The notes under the pieces: model-generated
Told to the model about the DNA's origin: nothing
Database searches by the model: none
The model's input: the letters and a program-made list of their open reading frames with translations, nothing else
Shown: piece by piece, positions 1-8,149 of the stretch
How the letters are laid out: each line of letters starts with the position of its first letter
Numbering within the stretch: position 1 is the stretch's first letter
Translations under genes and position numbers: made by a program
Assembly: GCA_036675565.1 (NCBI GenBank)
Contig: JAKFER010000183.1
Coordinates: 1-14,932, forward strand
From: JACCYQ01 sp036675565
GTDB lineage: Bacteria > Bacteroidota > Bacteroidia > Chitinophagales > Chitinophagaceae
Length of the DNA: 14,932 nucleotides
Direction: 5' to 3'

Positions 1-1404
1 ACATTCCGAGCTGATGGTTCTTCGAAATTTGCAGAAGGCAACAAGTGGGGATACTTTCCATCTGGTTCAGTGGCGTGGAGGGTTTCTAATGAGAAATTTT
101 TTGAAGGGATCAAACCGGCTATCAATGATCTCAAGTTCCGTGTTAGTTATGGTGAAGCGGGGAATAACCGCATCGGTGACTTTTTATATCTCACCCAATT
201 TAATTCCGGTACGCAGTATTGGTTGAACGACCAGATGGTTACCGGATACGCACCATCTGACCTGGCCAATGCAAACCTGGTTTGGGAAACAACCGTTACC
301 CGTAATATCGGTATGGATATGGGCTTCCTTCGCAACAGGTTCCAGTTTTCTGCAGATGTTTATCGCAATACCACGGAGAATTTATTGGTTGAAGTACCGG
401 TACCAACATCTTCCGGTTATACAACACAGTTACAGAATGTTGGTTCTACTTCAAGTCGTGGTGTTGAATTCCAGTTATCTGCTGCCGTTGTTGCCAAAAG
501 GGACTTTACCTGGGATGTGAATTTCAATGCTTCATTTAATAAGGTAAAAGTGGAAAGCCTGGGTACTTTCCAGGATTTCTATTATCGTAATTCAGGATGG
601 GGTTTCTCAAACAGTCCTGCAGATTATATCATTAAAGAAGGCGAATTGTTAGGGTCCATGTATGGATTTGTAACGGATGGTTTCTATACGCTGGATGATT
701 TTGATTACACAAACGGTGCTTACGTTTTAAAATCAGGTATTGCCAGTAATCAAAGTTATACTTCAGCAGCACCTGCCCCCGGTCGTTTAAAATTTACCGA
801 TCTCAATAATGATGGCGCTATTACCGAAGATGATAAAAAAATTATCGGTGTGGCACAACCGAAATTGTTTGGTGGTATCAACCAGCAATTCAGGTATAAG
901 AATTTTGACCTGAGCATATTTGTAAATTACCAGTTTGGGAATGATGTATACAATGCGAACAAACTGGAGTTCACCAGTGGTTACCAGGGCAATGCCAACT
1001 TGCTTGATATCATGAATAATCGTTGGAAAACTATTAATGCAGATGGTGTGGTAGTAACAGATCCATCGGAACTGGCTAAGTTAAATGCCAATGCCGAACT
1101 ATGGATACCGGGAACGGCAAGTAATTCTTTCATTCTGCATTCATGGGCTGTTGAAGATGGTTCTTTTGCAAGGATCAACAATATCACACTGGGTTATAAC
1201 CTGCCACAAAATGTTGCGGAACGAATTAAAATGCGTTCAGCCAGGATCTATGCTACTGTTACCAACCTTGCTGTGCTGACCAATTATTCAGGATATGATC
1301 CTGAAGTGAGTACCCGCAGAAGAACGCCCGAAACACCCGGTGTAGATTATTCAGCTTATCCACGAAGTCGCTCAGTTGTTTTTGGATTAAATCTTTCTTT
1401 ATAA
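1..1404 (+). CDS. susC: SusC-like TonB-dependent outer-membrane porin, C-terminal part (5' truncated by window)
   Basis: This is the C-terminal 467 residues of a SusC/RagA-type TonB-dependent transporter, which imports glycan oligomers through the outer membrane together with SusD. Frame 1 is open from the first base; a GTG at base 70 lies inside the barrel and is not a real start. The sequence shows alternating beta-strand barrel segments and a family hallmark late in the barrel: a DLNNDGAITEDD loop near base 799, then IIGVAQPKLFGGINQQF and a YKNFDLSIFVNYQFGNDVYN strand. The N-terminal extension, plug domain and TonB box lie upstream of the window. The chain ends GLNLSL, so the last residue is Leu rather than the more usual aromatic. 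The susD stop-to-start gap is 24 bases, so the pair is almost certainly co-transcribed. Pectic oligosaccharides as substrate are inferred from the neighbouring genes. Family assignment is very secure; specificity is not readable from this part. Confidence 0.95.
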   Translation, partial: TFRADGSSKFAEGNKWGYFPSGSVAWRVSNEKFFEGIKPAINDLKFRVSYGEAGNNRIGDFLYLTQFNSGTQYWLNDQMVTGYAPSDLANANLVWETTVTRNIGMDMGFLRNRFQFSADVYRNTTENLLVEVPVPTSSGYTTQLQNVGSTSSRGVEFQLSAAVVAKRDFTWDVNFNASFNKVKVESLGTFQDFYYRNSGWGFSNSPADYIIKEGELLGSMYGFVTDGFYTLDDFDYTNGAYVLKSGIASNQSYTSAAPAPGRLKFTDLNNDGAITEDDKKIIGVAQPKLFGGINQQFRYKNFDLSIFVNYQFGNDVYNANKLEFTSGYQGNANLLDIMNNRWKTINADGVVVTDPSELAKLNANAELWIPGTASNSFILHSWAVEDGSFARINNITLGYNLPQNVAERIKMRSARIYATVTNLAVLTNYSGYDPEVSTRRRTPETPGVDYSAYPRSRSVVFGLNLSL

Positions 1405-1428
1405 AATATTGACTCAAAATATTTCAAT

Positions 1429-3213
1429 ATGCAAAACAAATTAAACAGAACGATTACTTCCTTTGCTGTGGTCACGTTAATAATAGCAGGATTTTCATCC
1501 TGTAAAAAATACCTGGAAGTAGAGCCTGTTTCTTCTTTTGGTACAGATTACGTGTTTGATAATGTGATCAATGCTGAAAAAGCAGTGCTGGGAACCTATT
1601 ATAGCCTGACAGGCGACCAGGGATATGGTATTCGTCTCAGCATGTACTATACTTATGATACAGACCTGATGATGGGACAGGCAGGAAGGAATGACAATGA
1701 ACGCAGGGATATTGCGCATTATAATGCTACGCCTAATAATACACAGCTGCCACGTCCTTTTAACCAGTTATATGATGGTGTTGAAAGAGCCAATCTTTGT
1801 ATTTATAATATTCCATTGATGGAGGAATACAATAACGGCAATGCACAACAGAAAAATTTGTTGAAGCGATTACATGGAGAAGCATTAACATTAAGAGCTC
1901 AATTTTATTTTGAATTGATCCGTAACTGGGGTGATGTACCTGCGCAATTTCAACCTTCTTCGCTGGAAACTGATTTGTTTAAAAGCAAGATGGACCGTGA
2001 CAGTATTTATGATCGCTTATTGGAAGATCTGCAATTAGCCAGCACCCTGGTTCCATGGCGTTCTGAAGTTGCAAAAGATGAACGCATCACACAGGGAGCA
2101 GTAAGGGCCTTACGTGCTAAAATCGCTTTATTCAGGGGTGGCTATTCTTTGAGAAGGAATAAACAAATGGAAAGAGGAAGTAATCATTTGGCATACTACC
2201 AGATCGCTAAAGATGAAACGCAGGCTATTATTCAAAGTAACCAGCACCAGCTGAACCCAAGTTATGAATCTGTTTTTAAAAATTATATAGCAGGTAAACA
2301 GATTGAACCCAATGGTGAAGTGGTATGGGAAGTAGCTATGGGCGGGGGCAACAGTGGCTTGGGCGACAGTAAACTGGGTTATTATAATGGACCAAGAGCA
2401 AATAACAATGGGAACTCCGCACTAACGGTATTGCCTAACTATTTTTATATGTTCGATGAAAATGATTTGCGCAGGGATGTGATGTGTGTGCCTTATTTCA
2501 TATTGGCCAACGGATCTACAGTAACAGCCAGAACCGGCAGAAATTTAAATGTGCTTATGGATGGAAAATTCAGGAGAGACTGGATCCCTGATGGTGTAAT
2601 TACAGGTCCCCAGTATTTTGGTGTTAACTGGCCATTGATCCGCTATTCGGATGTCTTATTAATGTTTGCGGAAGCAGATAATGAATTGAGTGGTGGCCCA
2701 ACGCCCGCCGCAGTTGCAGCTTTTGAACAAGTACGTACAAGAGCATTCGGTGGCGATGCTTCCAAGATCGGAACAACACCAGCAACTAAGGATGGATTCT
2801 TTGATGCAATAGTAGACGAACGGGCACTTGAATTAGGCGGAGAAGGTATCAGGAAATATGACCTGATTCGCTGGAACATGCTGGGTGAAAAATTAGCAGA
2901 AACAAAGGCGACTATCATCGCCATGTCAAACAGGCAACCACCTTATGATCAGTTACCCGATTACATGTTTTATAAGCAGGATTCACCTGAACTCATTTGG
3001 GCTAATCCTTCTTATTACGAGCCAAATCCATTTGGCACTTCCGCACCCACAGGTTTTGCCAGGGTAGATTGGGTAAGAAGCAGCCTGGAGTCAACCCTGA
3101 TCACCAATGGTGCATATGCGGAAGGATTTGAACCCAATAAAAGAGAATTATTGCCAATACCACAGGCATCAATAGACGCAAATCCCCGGTTAACCCAGGA
3201 TTATGGTTATTAA
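1429..3213 (+). CDS. susD: SusD/RagB-family glycan-binding outer-membrane lipoprotein
   Basis: The 594-residue product is the lid and glycan-binding partner of the SusC porin, expected at the cell surface. The N-terminus is a lipoprotein signal with a hydrophobic stretch at about residues 10-22 and the lipidated Cys at 25 (GFSSC, then KKYLEVEP). Family hallmarks are visible: the helical segment LTLRAQFYFELIRNWGDVP (about 153-171), PLIRYSDVLLMFAEADNE in the C-terminal half, and ERALELGGEGIRKYDLIRW near residue 465. Length is normal for the family. The acidic residues soon after the Cys fit a surface-export signal, although the exact signal varies between Bacteroidota lineages. It lies 24 bases after susC and 24 bases before the next lipoprotein gene, in one transcriptional unit. 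Binding of pectin-derived oligosaccharides is inferred from context. Confidence 0.96.
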   Translation: MQNKLNRTITSFAVVTLIIAGFSSCKKYLEVEPVSSFGTDYVFDNVINAEKAVLGTYYSLTGDQGYGIRLSMYYTYDTDLMMGQAGRNDNERRDIAHYNATPNNTQLPRPFNQLYDGVERANLCIYNIPLMEEYNNGNAQQKNLLKRLHGEALTLRAQFYFELIRNWGDVPAQFQPSSLETDLFKSKMDRDSIYDRLLEDLQLASTLVPWRSEVAKDERITQGAVRALRAKIALFRGGYSLRRNKQMERGSNHLAYYQIAKDETQAIIQSNQHQLNPSYESVFKNYIAGKQIEPNGEVVWEVAMGGGNSGLGDSKLGYYNGPRANNNGNSALTVLPNYFYMFDENDLRRDVMCVPYFILANGSTVTARTGRNLNVLMDGKFRRDWIPDGVITGPQYFGVNWPLIRYSDVLLMFAEADNELSGGPTPAAVAAFEQVRTRAFGGDASKIGTTPATKDGFFDAIVDERALELGGEGIRKYDLIRWNMLGEKLAETKATIIAMSNRQPPYDQLPDYMFYKQDSPELIWANPSYYEPNPFGTSAPTGFARVDWVRSSLESTLITNGAYAEGFEPNKRELLPIPQASIDANPRLTQDYGY

Positions 3214-3237
3214 TTTTTCTAAGATAAAATTTGAAAA

Positions 3238-4887
3238 ATGAGAAATAAAAAATTTGGCTTGCAATTAGGTAGCTTATTTGTTCTGCTGGCCGTTATGTTT
3301 ACAGCTTGTAAAAAGACGGAGTTTGATCCAAACTTTGAACTGCCACGCCAGTTTAAACCCGGTGATATAAACATTGCTGCCGGGGAGATCCAGGCAACGC
3401 TTTCCTGGTCGCCATCCTTGTTTACGCAGGGTACCAGTTATACAGTAGAAGTTTCAAAAGATACCACCTTTCAAACACCTTCACCCATTATAAAAGTAGT
3501 TGACACGGCATGGGTAACCATCACAGATGATGAACTGGAGATCAATCAAAAATATTTTGCACGGGTTAAAGCCAATACCTTAAATAATACAGCCGAATCC
3601 GGTTGGGTATACAGTGAAAGTTTTATGATCACCGGTGAACAAATATTTTTTGATGTACTGGATGCGGAATTAAAGGATAACAGTGTGATTCTTCGTTGGC
3701 GGCCTACGGCAGGATTAACAAAAATCGTTTTAACGCCCACAGTTGGCACACCGGTAGAAATACCTTTGACTGCTACGGATGTTGATAATGAATTTAAATT
3801 GATTGAAGACCTGGATGAATTAACAGAATATTCAGCAGAGGTTTTCAGGGGAACGGTTAGCAAAGGATTTGTCAGTTTCACCACGAAAGAAAAAAGTATT
3901 TATGTAGTTATATTGAATCCGGGTGATGACATAATTGAAGCTGTGAATAATGCAGCAAGCGGGGAAATTATTGGTTTGAATCCTGGTACTTATGATTTAA
4001 AAGATGGATCAGGAGCTTATGCAAATCTCGTCATCAGTCAAAAACACATAGGTCTTGAATCAGTAACGCTGGATCCAACATCTACAAAAGTCAATTTTAA
4101 AGAGATCAAATTAAATGGTACAGGAGCCGGGATTACATTCAAGGGTATTGAGTTTGATGGTACGGCTGCGGGTGCTGATTATTTTATCAATTTAACAGGA
4201 TTAAACTCAGATGGTGAAGCGGCGGAGTTTACATCCATCACCGTTGATAATTGCATTGTGCATAAAACAAACAATGCCTTTATGAGAGGCAATCGTGGCA
4301 GCGCAAATGCACATAAGATTGATTTTATTAAAGTGAATAATACCCTTGCTTATGAAAATGGTACGGGTTCATATCATTATTTTATGATTGATAAATTGGA
4401 ATTTAAAACATTGGAGCTGACCAATAACACATTTTATGATATTGCACGGGCATTTATCAGTTGGGCTACCAATATGACCATGCCGGCAGTTCCACAGATC
4501 ATTATCAATCAGAATACCATTAATAATTATGGCTTCAGCGGAAGAAATAATATTTTGATAGATGCAAATGCTAATAACATTAATGCCACCATTCAAAATA
4601 ATATAATTGCCAATACGCCAAAGCCTGGACAGGCTATAGGCAGCAGTGCCTTGAGAGCCGGTGATAATTCGGTCGTTACTTTTTCATACAACAACACTTT
4701 CAATTTTAATGGTGGCGATCCATTGGCTCCATTAACATTCCCGTCGATTGTTCAACAATCAAATAACCTGAATATTGACCTGGGATGGACAGCAACGACA
4801 ACCGATTTTACTTTACCAGCCGGTTCTCCATTGCGGACTGCCGGTAATACCGGCGGACCCATTGGTGACCCCCGCTGGGCTTTTTAA
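3238..4887 (+). CDS. Surface lipoprotein with FN3-like domains and DUF4957/DUF5123-type beta-helix
   Basis: The 549-residue lipoprotein (Cys24 in MFTACKKTEFD) sits where PULs usually encode a surface glycan-binding protein. After the Cys, residues about 40-132 and 135-216 look like two fibronectin-III-type beta-sandwiches (e.g. ATLSWSPS...YTVEVS and VILRWRP...YSAEVFRG). From about residue 225 the chain becomes a right-handed beta-helix with Asn-rich ladders (VDNCIVHKTNNAF, ELTNNTFYDI, TIQNNIIANT), ending GNTGGPIGDPRWAF, a typical DUF5123 C-terminus. This arrangement is known from other Bacteroidota pectin loci, but its function is not established as far as I know. I see none of the PL1 (RxPxxR), GH28 or CE8 active-site motifs, so a binding role is more likely than catalysis. 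The start codon is the ATG just before the basic n-region. It is the last gene before a terminator hairpin. Confidence 0.85.
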   Translation: MRNKKFGLQLGSLFVLLAVMFTACKKTEFDPNFELPRQFKPGDINIAAGEIQATLSWSPSLFTQGTSYTVEVSKDTTFQTPSPIIKVVDTAWVTITDDELEINQKYFARVKANTLNNTAESGWVYSESFMITGEQIFFDVLDAELKDNSVILRWRPTAGLTKIVLTPTVGTPVEIPLTATDVDNEFKLIEDLDELTEYSAEVFRGTVSKGFVSFTTKEKSIYVVILNPGDDIIEAVNNAASGEIIGLNPGTYDLKDGSGAYANLVISQKHIGLESVTLDPTSTKVNFKEIKLNGTGAGITFKGIEFDGTAAGADYFINLTGLNSDGEAAEFTSITVDNCIVHKTNNAFMRGNRGSANAHKIDFIKVNNTLAYENGTGSYHYFMIDKLEFKTLELTNNTFYDIARAFISWATNMTMPAVPQIIINQNTINNYGFSGRNNILIDANANNINATIQNNIIANTPKPGQAIGSSALRAGDNSVVTFSYNNTFNFNGGDPLAPLTFPSIVQQSNNLNIDLGWTATTTDFTLPAGSPLRTAGNTGGPIGDPRWAF

Positions 4888-4904
4888 AATTAATTGATTA
4901 GGCC

Positions 4905-4933
4905 GGGGCGGGGATGAAACCGTCCCTTTTTTT
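4905..4933 (+). terminator. Rho-independent terminator between binding module and enzyme module
   Basis: A 7-bp GC-rich stem, GGGGCGG (4905-4911) with CCGTCCC (4920-4926) including one G-U pair, closes an 8-base loop and is followed directly by seven T residues (4927-4933). It begins 18 bases after the lipoprotein stop codon and ends 33 bases before the PL1 start. The seen structure is that of a standard intrinsic terminator. I find no clear Bacteroidota promoter (TTTG about 20 bases before TAnnTTTG) between it and the next gene; TATGTTTT at 4933-4940 is close to a -7 element but lacks an upstream TTTG. Partial read-through to the enzyme genes is therefore likely. Confidence 0.8.
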
Positions 4934-4965
4934 ATGTTTTAAAAAATGTTGATTAAGGAATACTT

Positions 4966-6417
4966 ATGGTTATTAGCAAATTTTTTAAGGGTGCACTGGG
5001 TTGTATAACGATCATGTTTAGCCTTTTTTCGGGATCAGGATGTTCCCCGGCAACCGGAATAATGAAAGCAGATCCGGTTCCCCTGGCTTTCCCGGGTGCA
5101 GAAGGTTTTGGAAAATATACAACCGGCGGACGCGGGGGTAAAGTTTACATCGTTAATAACCTGGAAGATGATGGCGAAGGCAGCCTGCGCCAGGCATTAA
5201 GCAGGAGTGGCAGCAAGATCATTGTATTTAATGTTTCAGGAACCATTCATCTCAAATCACCGATGAATATAAAAGCCAATACCACCATCGCCGGCCAAAC
5301 TGCACCGGGAGACGGAATCTGCATCGCAGATCAGCCGGTTAAAATTGATGGTAACAATGTGATCATCCGTTACATGCGATTCCGTATGGGTGATCGTTAC
5401 CAAAACACGGGTAAGGTCCATGGTGCTGGCAGCGACGATGCATTGAGTGCAAACAGGAAAAAAAATATCATCATCGACCATTGTTCAATTAGCTGGAGCA
5501 CCGATGAAGTTTTAAGTGTGTACGCAGGTGATAGTACAACCATACAATGGTCCATTATTTCAGAACCATTAAATTATTCCTATCATTTTGAAAGAGGCGA
5601 TAATGATTTTCAGCATCATGGATATGGTGGTATTATGGGAGGCAGGCATATATCCATTCATCATAACCTGTATGCACACTGCCAAAGCCGGACGCCACGT
5701 TTTGATGGGATACGCAATTTGAATGAAGATGTTGAACTGGCGGATTTTACCAATAATGTGATCTATAATTGGGGAGGCAATAATGTATATGGTGGTGAAG
5801 GAGGACAATATAATATCGTAAACAACTATTATAAAAGTGGACCGAACACCAAAAAATCTGTTTTGTACCGGGTGGCCAATCCTTTTAAAAGAGAAAATGA
5901 AATACCATTTGGTAAATATTTTATTGATGGAAATTTTGTAAATGGTTCTCCGGAAGTAACTGCTGATAATTGGAAAGGAGTCGTCATGGATAAAGGATCT
6001 GATGCCGATGCTGCCATAGCCAGAATGGAAAAAAAAATTCCGGTTATACCTACCAGTCTGCAAAAGCCAATGGATGCCTACACTGCGGTTTTGAATGAAG
6101 CCGGTGCCAGTTTCAGCAGGGATACTTTGGATGAACGAATTGTGAATGATGTGAAAAATGGTACAGGCTCCATTATTGATGTACAGGGTGGTTTTCCACA
6201 TGGAACTTCTTACGAACAAACGCAGCATGCCTGGCCGGCACTCCGTACACTTTCCCCAACTGTAGATTCTGATCTTGATGGAATGCCCGATGAATGGGAA
6301 CGGGAGAATGATTTGAACCCACATGACGATGCAGATGCTGCTGGTTACAAACTGGATAAATATTACACCAATATTGAAGTATACATCAATAGTTTACTAA
6401 AAGCTAAAGATTTGTAA
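4966..6417 (+). CDS. Pectate lyase, polysaccharide lyase family 1 (with C-terminal calcium-type motif)
   Basis: The 483-residue enzyme should cleave de-esterified homogalacturonan by calcium-dependent beta-elimination, giving 4,5-unsaturated products. The N-terminus is hydrophobic and ends SGSGC (Cys26), so it may be a lipoprotein, although the position three residues before the Cys is Gly, which is unusual. The mature part starts with the family's AFPGAEGFGKYTTGGRGG. Beta-helix motifs follow: VIIRYMRFRMGD (132-143), SDDALS (156-161) and IIIDHCSISWSTDE (168-181), which carry Asp residues typical of the calcium site, then SIHHNLYAHCQSRTPRFDG (230-248), where Arg242 is the expected catalytic base. 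Near the C-terminus, DSDLDGMPDEWE (434-445) is an Asp-rich thrombospondin-3-like calcium motif followed by YTNIEVYINSL, common on Bacteroidota and Planctomycetes lyases. It opens the enzyme cluster; the next gene starts one base after its stop. Confidence 0.93.
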   Translation: MVISKFFKGALGCITIMFSLFSGSGCSPATGIMKADPVPLAFPGAEGFGKYTTGGRGGKVYIVNNLEDDGEGSLRQALSRSGSKIIVFNVSGTIHLKSPMNIKANTTIAGQTAPGDGICIADQPVKIDGNNVIIRYMRFRMGDRYQNTGKVHGAGSDDALSANRKKNIIIDHCSISWSTDEVLSVYAGDSTTIQWSIISEPLNYSYHFERGDNDFQHHGYGGIMGGRHISIHHNLYAHCQSRTPRFDGIRNLNEDVELADFTNNVIYNWGGNNVYGGEGGQYNIVNNYYKSGPNTKKSVLYRVANPFKRENEIPFGKYFIDGNFVNGSPEVTADNWKGVVMDKGSDADAAIARMEKKIPVIPTSLQKPMDAYTAVLNEAGASFSRDTLDERIVNDVKNGTGSIIDVQGGFPHGTSYEQTQHAWPALRTLSPTVDSDLDGMPDEWERENDLNPHDDADAAGYKLDKYYTNIEVYINSLLKAKDL

Positions 6418-6418
6418 T

Positions 6419-7168
6419 ATGCATGCACGTTATATTTTTATTATTTTGTTTGCATTTGCCGCCATGTCTTTTTCTTTCTTAAGTAATAAGCCCATCACGA
6501 TTTATATGATTGGCGATTCCACGATGTCAGTAAAGGATCCTAAAGCCTTCCCGGAAACAGGATGGGGAATGCCTTTTTCCGGTTTCTTCGACAGTACGGT
6601 AAAAGTTGATAACCGGGCAAAAAATGGAAGAAGTACCCGAACATTTATTTCCGAAAATTTATGGCAACCTGTATTAGAAAATCTACAGGAAGGTGATTAT
6701 GTTTTTATCCAGTTTGGTCATAATGATGAATCAAAAGAAAAAACGGAACGGTATACAACCCCTGGTCAGTACAAAACAAATCTTACCCGGTTTGTAAAAG
6801 AAACCAGGTCAAAAAAGGCTGTACCTGTTTTACTAACGCCCGTTTCCCGCAGAAGATTTGACAAGGAAGGAAATGCACTCGAAACCCATGCTGCTTATTC
6901 TCCTTTGGTAAAAGAAGTAGCCAGGGAGTTGAATGTGTTGTTTATTGATATGGATGCAAAGAGTAAAGCATTATACCAGCACATGGGAGTGGAAGATTCG
7001 AAGTTGTTATTCCTGCAATTGAAGAAAGGCGAACATCCCAATTATCCAAATGGAAAAGATGACAATACACACTTTAATGAATTGGGTGCAAGGCTTATTG
7101 CACAAATTGTATTGTCAGAGATCAGGGTAATAGATCCTTCATTGGCAGAAAGGATCATCAAAAGATAA
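6419..7168 (+). CDS. SGNH-hydrolase acetylesterase, CE12 (rhamnogalacturonan/pectin acetylesterase type)
   Basis: The 249-residue protein is a predicted secreted carbohydrate esterase that removes acetyl groups from pectin, probably from the rhamnogalacturonan I backbone. SGNH blocks are all present: GDST with nucleophile Ser34, the oxyanion Gly in AKNGRST (Gly70), GHND with Asn102, and the DNTHFNELGA block with Asp215 and His218 completing the triad. The order and spacing fit CE12 (RgaE/YesT-like) enzymes. An N-terminal hydrophobic segment (residues 5-22) is a Sec signal or an uncleaved anchor; there is no lipobox Cys. Its ATG starts one base after the upstream lyase stop, which implies translational coupling, and the pectin methylesterase follows after three bases. 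Pairing with PL1 and CE8 supports a role in deacetylation before lyase attack. Exact substrate (RG-I or homogalacturonan acetyl groups) cannot be read from the sequence. Confidence 0.9.
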   Translation: MHARYIFIILFAFAAMSFSFLSNKPITIYMIGDSTMSVKDPKAFPETGWGMPFSGFFDSTVKVDNRAKNGRSTRTFISENLWQPVLENLQEGDYVFIQFGHNDESKEKTERYTTPGQYKTNLTRFVKETRSKKAVPVLLTPVSRRRFDKEGNALETHAAYSPLVKEVARELNVLFIDMDAKSKALYQHMGVEDSKLLFLQLKKGEHPNYPNGKDDNTHFNELGARLIAQIVLSEIRVIDPSLAERIIKR

Positions 7169-7171
7169 GTC

Positions 7172-8140
7172 ATGAAGAAAGCTGTATATCGATTGTTTGT
7201 TTACTTTTTATTACAGGTCCCTTTTTTTTGTTATTCCCAAACCAGCAGGTTAATCGTTTCAAAAGATGGTTCAGGTGATTTTACTTCTGTTCAATCAGCA
7301 TTAGATGCGGTTCCGGAAGGAAATGATTCCCGTGTGGAAATTTTTATCAAAAATGGAATTTATAAGGAGGTGATTGTAGTGGATGCCCGTAAAAATTTTG
7401 TTTCATTGATTGGTGAAAATAAACTTGAGACCATACTTACTTATGATAATCATTCGGGTTTACGACTTTCTAACGGAGACACATTAAATACCTGGACCTG
7501 CGCTTCTTTTTTTGTTTATGGAAATGATTTTCATGCAGAAAATATCACATTCGAGAACACGGCAGGCTTCACCGCCGGCCAGGCTGTAGCTTTAAGGGTA
7601 GAAGGTAACCGTGCTTCGTTTAGGGATTGCCGTATGGTTGGCAACCAGGATGTATTATTCCTGAGTGGCTCTGGTGTAAAACATTATTTTGAGCGCTGTT
7701 ATATTGAAGGCACTACTGATTTTATTTTTGGTGCGGCAACAGCTGTGTTTCAAGAATGCCATATCCACAGTAAAAAGAATTCACATGTAACTGCCGCGTC
7801 TACAAATTCTATTATCCCTTTCGGATTTGTCTTTTTTAATTGCAAACTAACGGCAGATGAAAAAACGAATAAAGTGTCTTTGGGTCGGCCCTGGACACCA
7901 ACCGCTTCTGTAACTTATATTAATTGCTGGATGGGTGATCACATTATTCCGGAAGGGTGGAATAACTGGCGTAATCCGGCAAATGAAAAAACGGCCCGTT
8001 ATGCAGAATATAAAAGTGAAGGCCCCGGTGCTAAACCATTATCAAGAGTTTCATGGGCTAATCAGTTGAATGATGAAGAAGTGAAAAAATATACCCTGCA
8101 AAATATCCTGGGTTCATGGGAGCCTTATAAAAGAAAGTAA
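7172..8140 (+). CDS. Pectin methylesterase, CE8
   Basis: The 322-residue secreted enzyme hydrolyses methyl esters of galacturonate in homogalacturonan, exposing carboxylates that pectate lyases and polygalacturonases need. All canonical active-site elements are present: GQAVALR (Gln137), GNQDVLF (Gln159 and acid/base Asp160), TTDFIFG (nucleophile Asp183) and LGRPW (Arg239, Trp241). The N-terminus (MKKAVYRLFV..., ending FFCYSQ) is a Sec signal with likely cleavage after Ser22, leaving Gln at position one. The Cys20 context is a poor lipobox. Length is usual for a single-domain CE8 enzyme. It lies three bases after the CE12 stop and nine bases before the next lyase, in one transcription unit, so demethylation and deacetylation are co-expressed with depolymerisation. 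Confidence 0.95.
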   Translation: MKKAVYRLFVYFLLQVPFFCYSQTSRLIVSKDGSGDFTSVQSALDAVPEGNDSRVEIFIKNGIYKEVIVVDARKNFVSLIGENKLETILTYDNHSGLRLSNGDTLNTWTCASFFVYGNDFHAENITFENTAGFTAGQAVALRVEGNRASFRDCRMVGNQDVLFLSGSGVKHYFERCYIEGTTDFIFGAATAVFQECHIHSKKNSHVTAASTNSIIPFGFVFFNCKLTADEKTNKVSLGRPWTPTASVTYINCWMGDHIIPEGWNNWRNPANEKTARYAEYKSEGPGAKPLSRVSWANQLNDEEVKKYTLQNILGSWEPYKRK

Positions 8141-8149
8141 AAAAAACAG

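Noticed and set aside
70..1404. GTG at base 70 as the start of the first gene
   Set aside because: The frame is open to base 1 and the translation before and after base 70 is continuous SusC barrel sequence (FAEGNKWGYFPSGSVAWRVS).
5569..6324. Long 251-codon reading frame on the minus strand inside the first PL1 gene
   Set aside because: It is fully antisense to a lyase with intact motifs, and its translation is rich in Ile/Phe/Ser without any recognisable domain.
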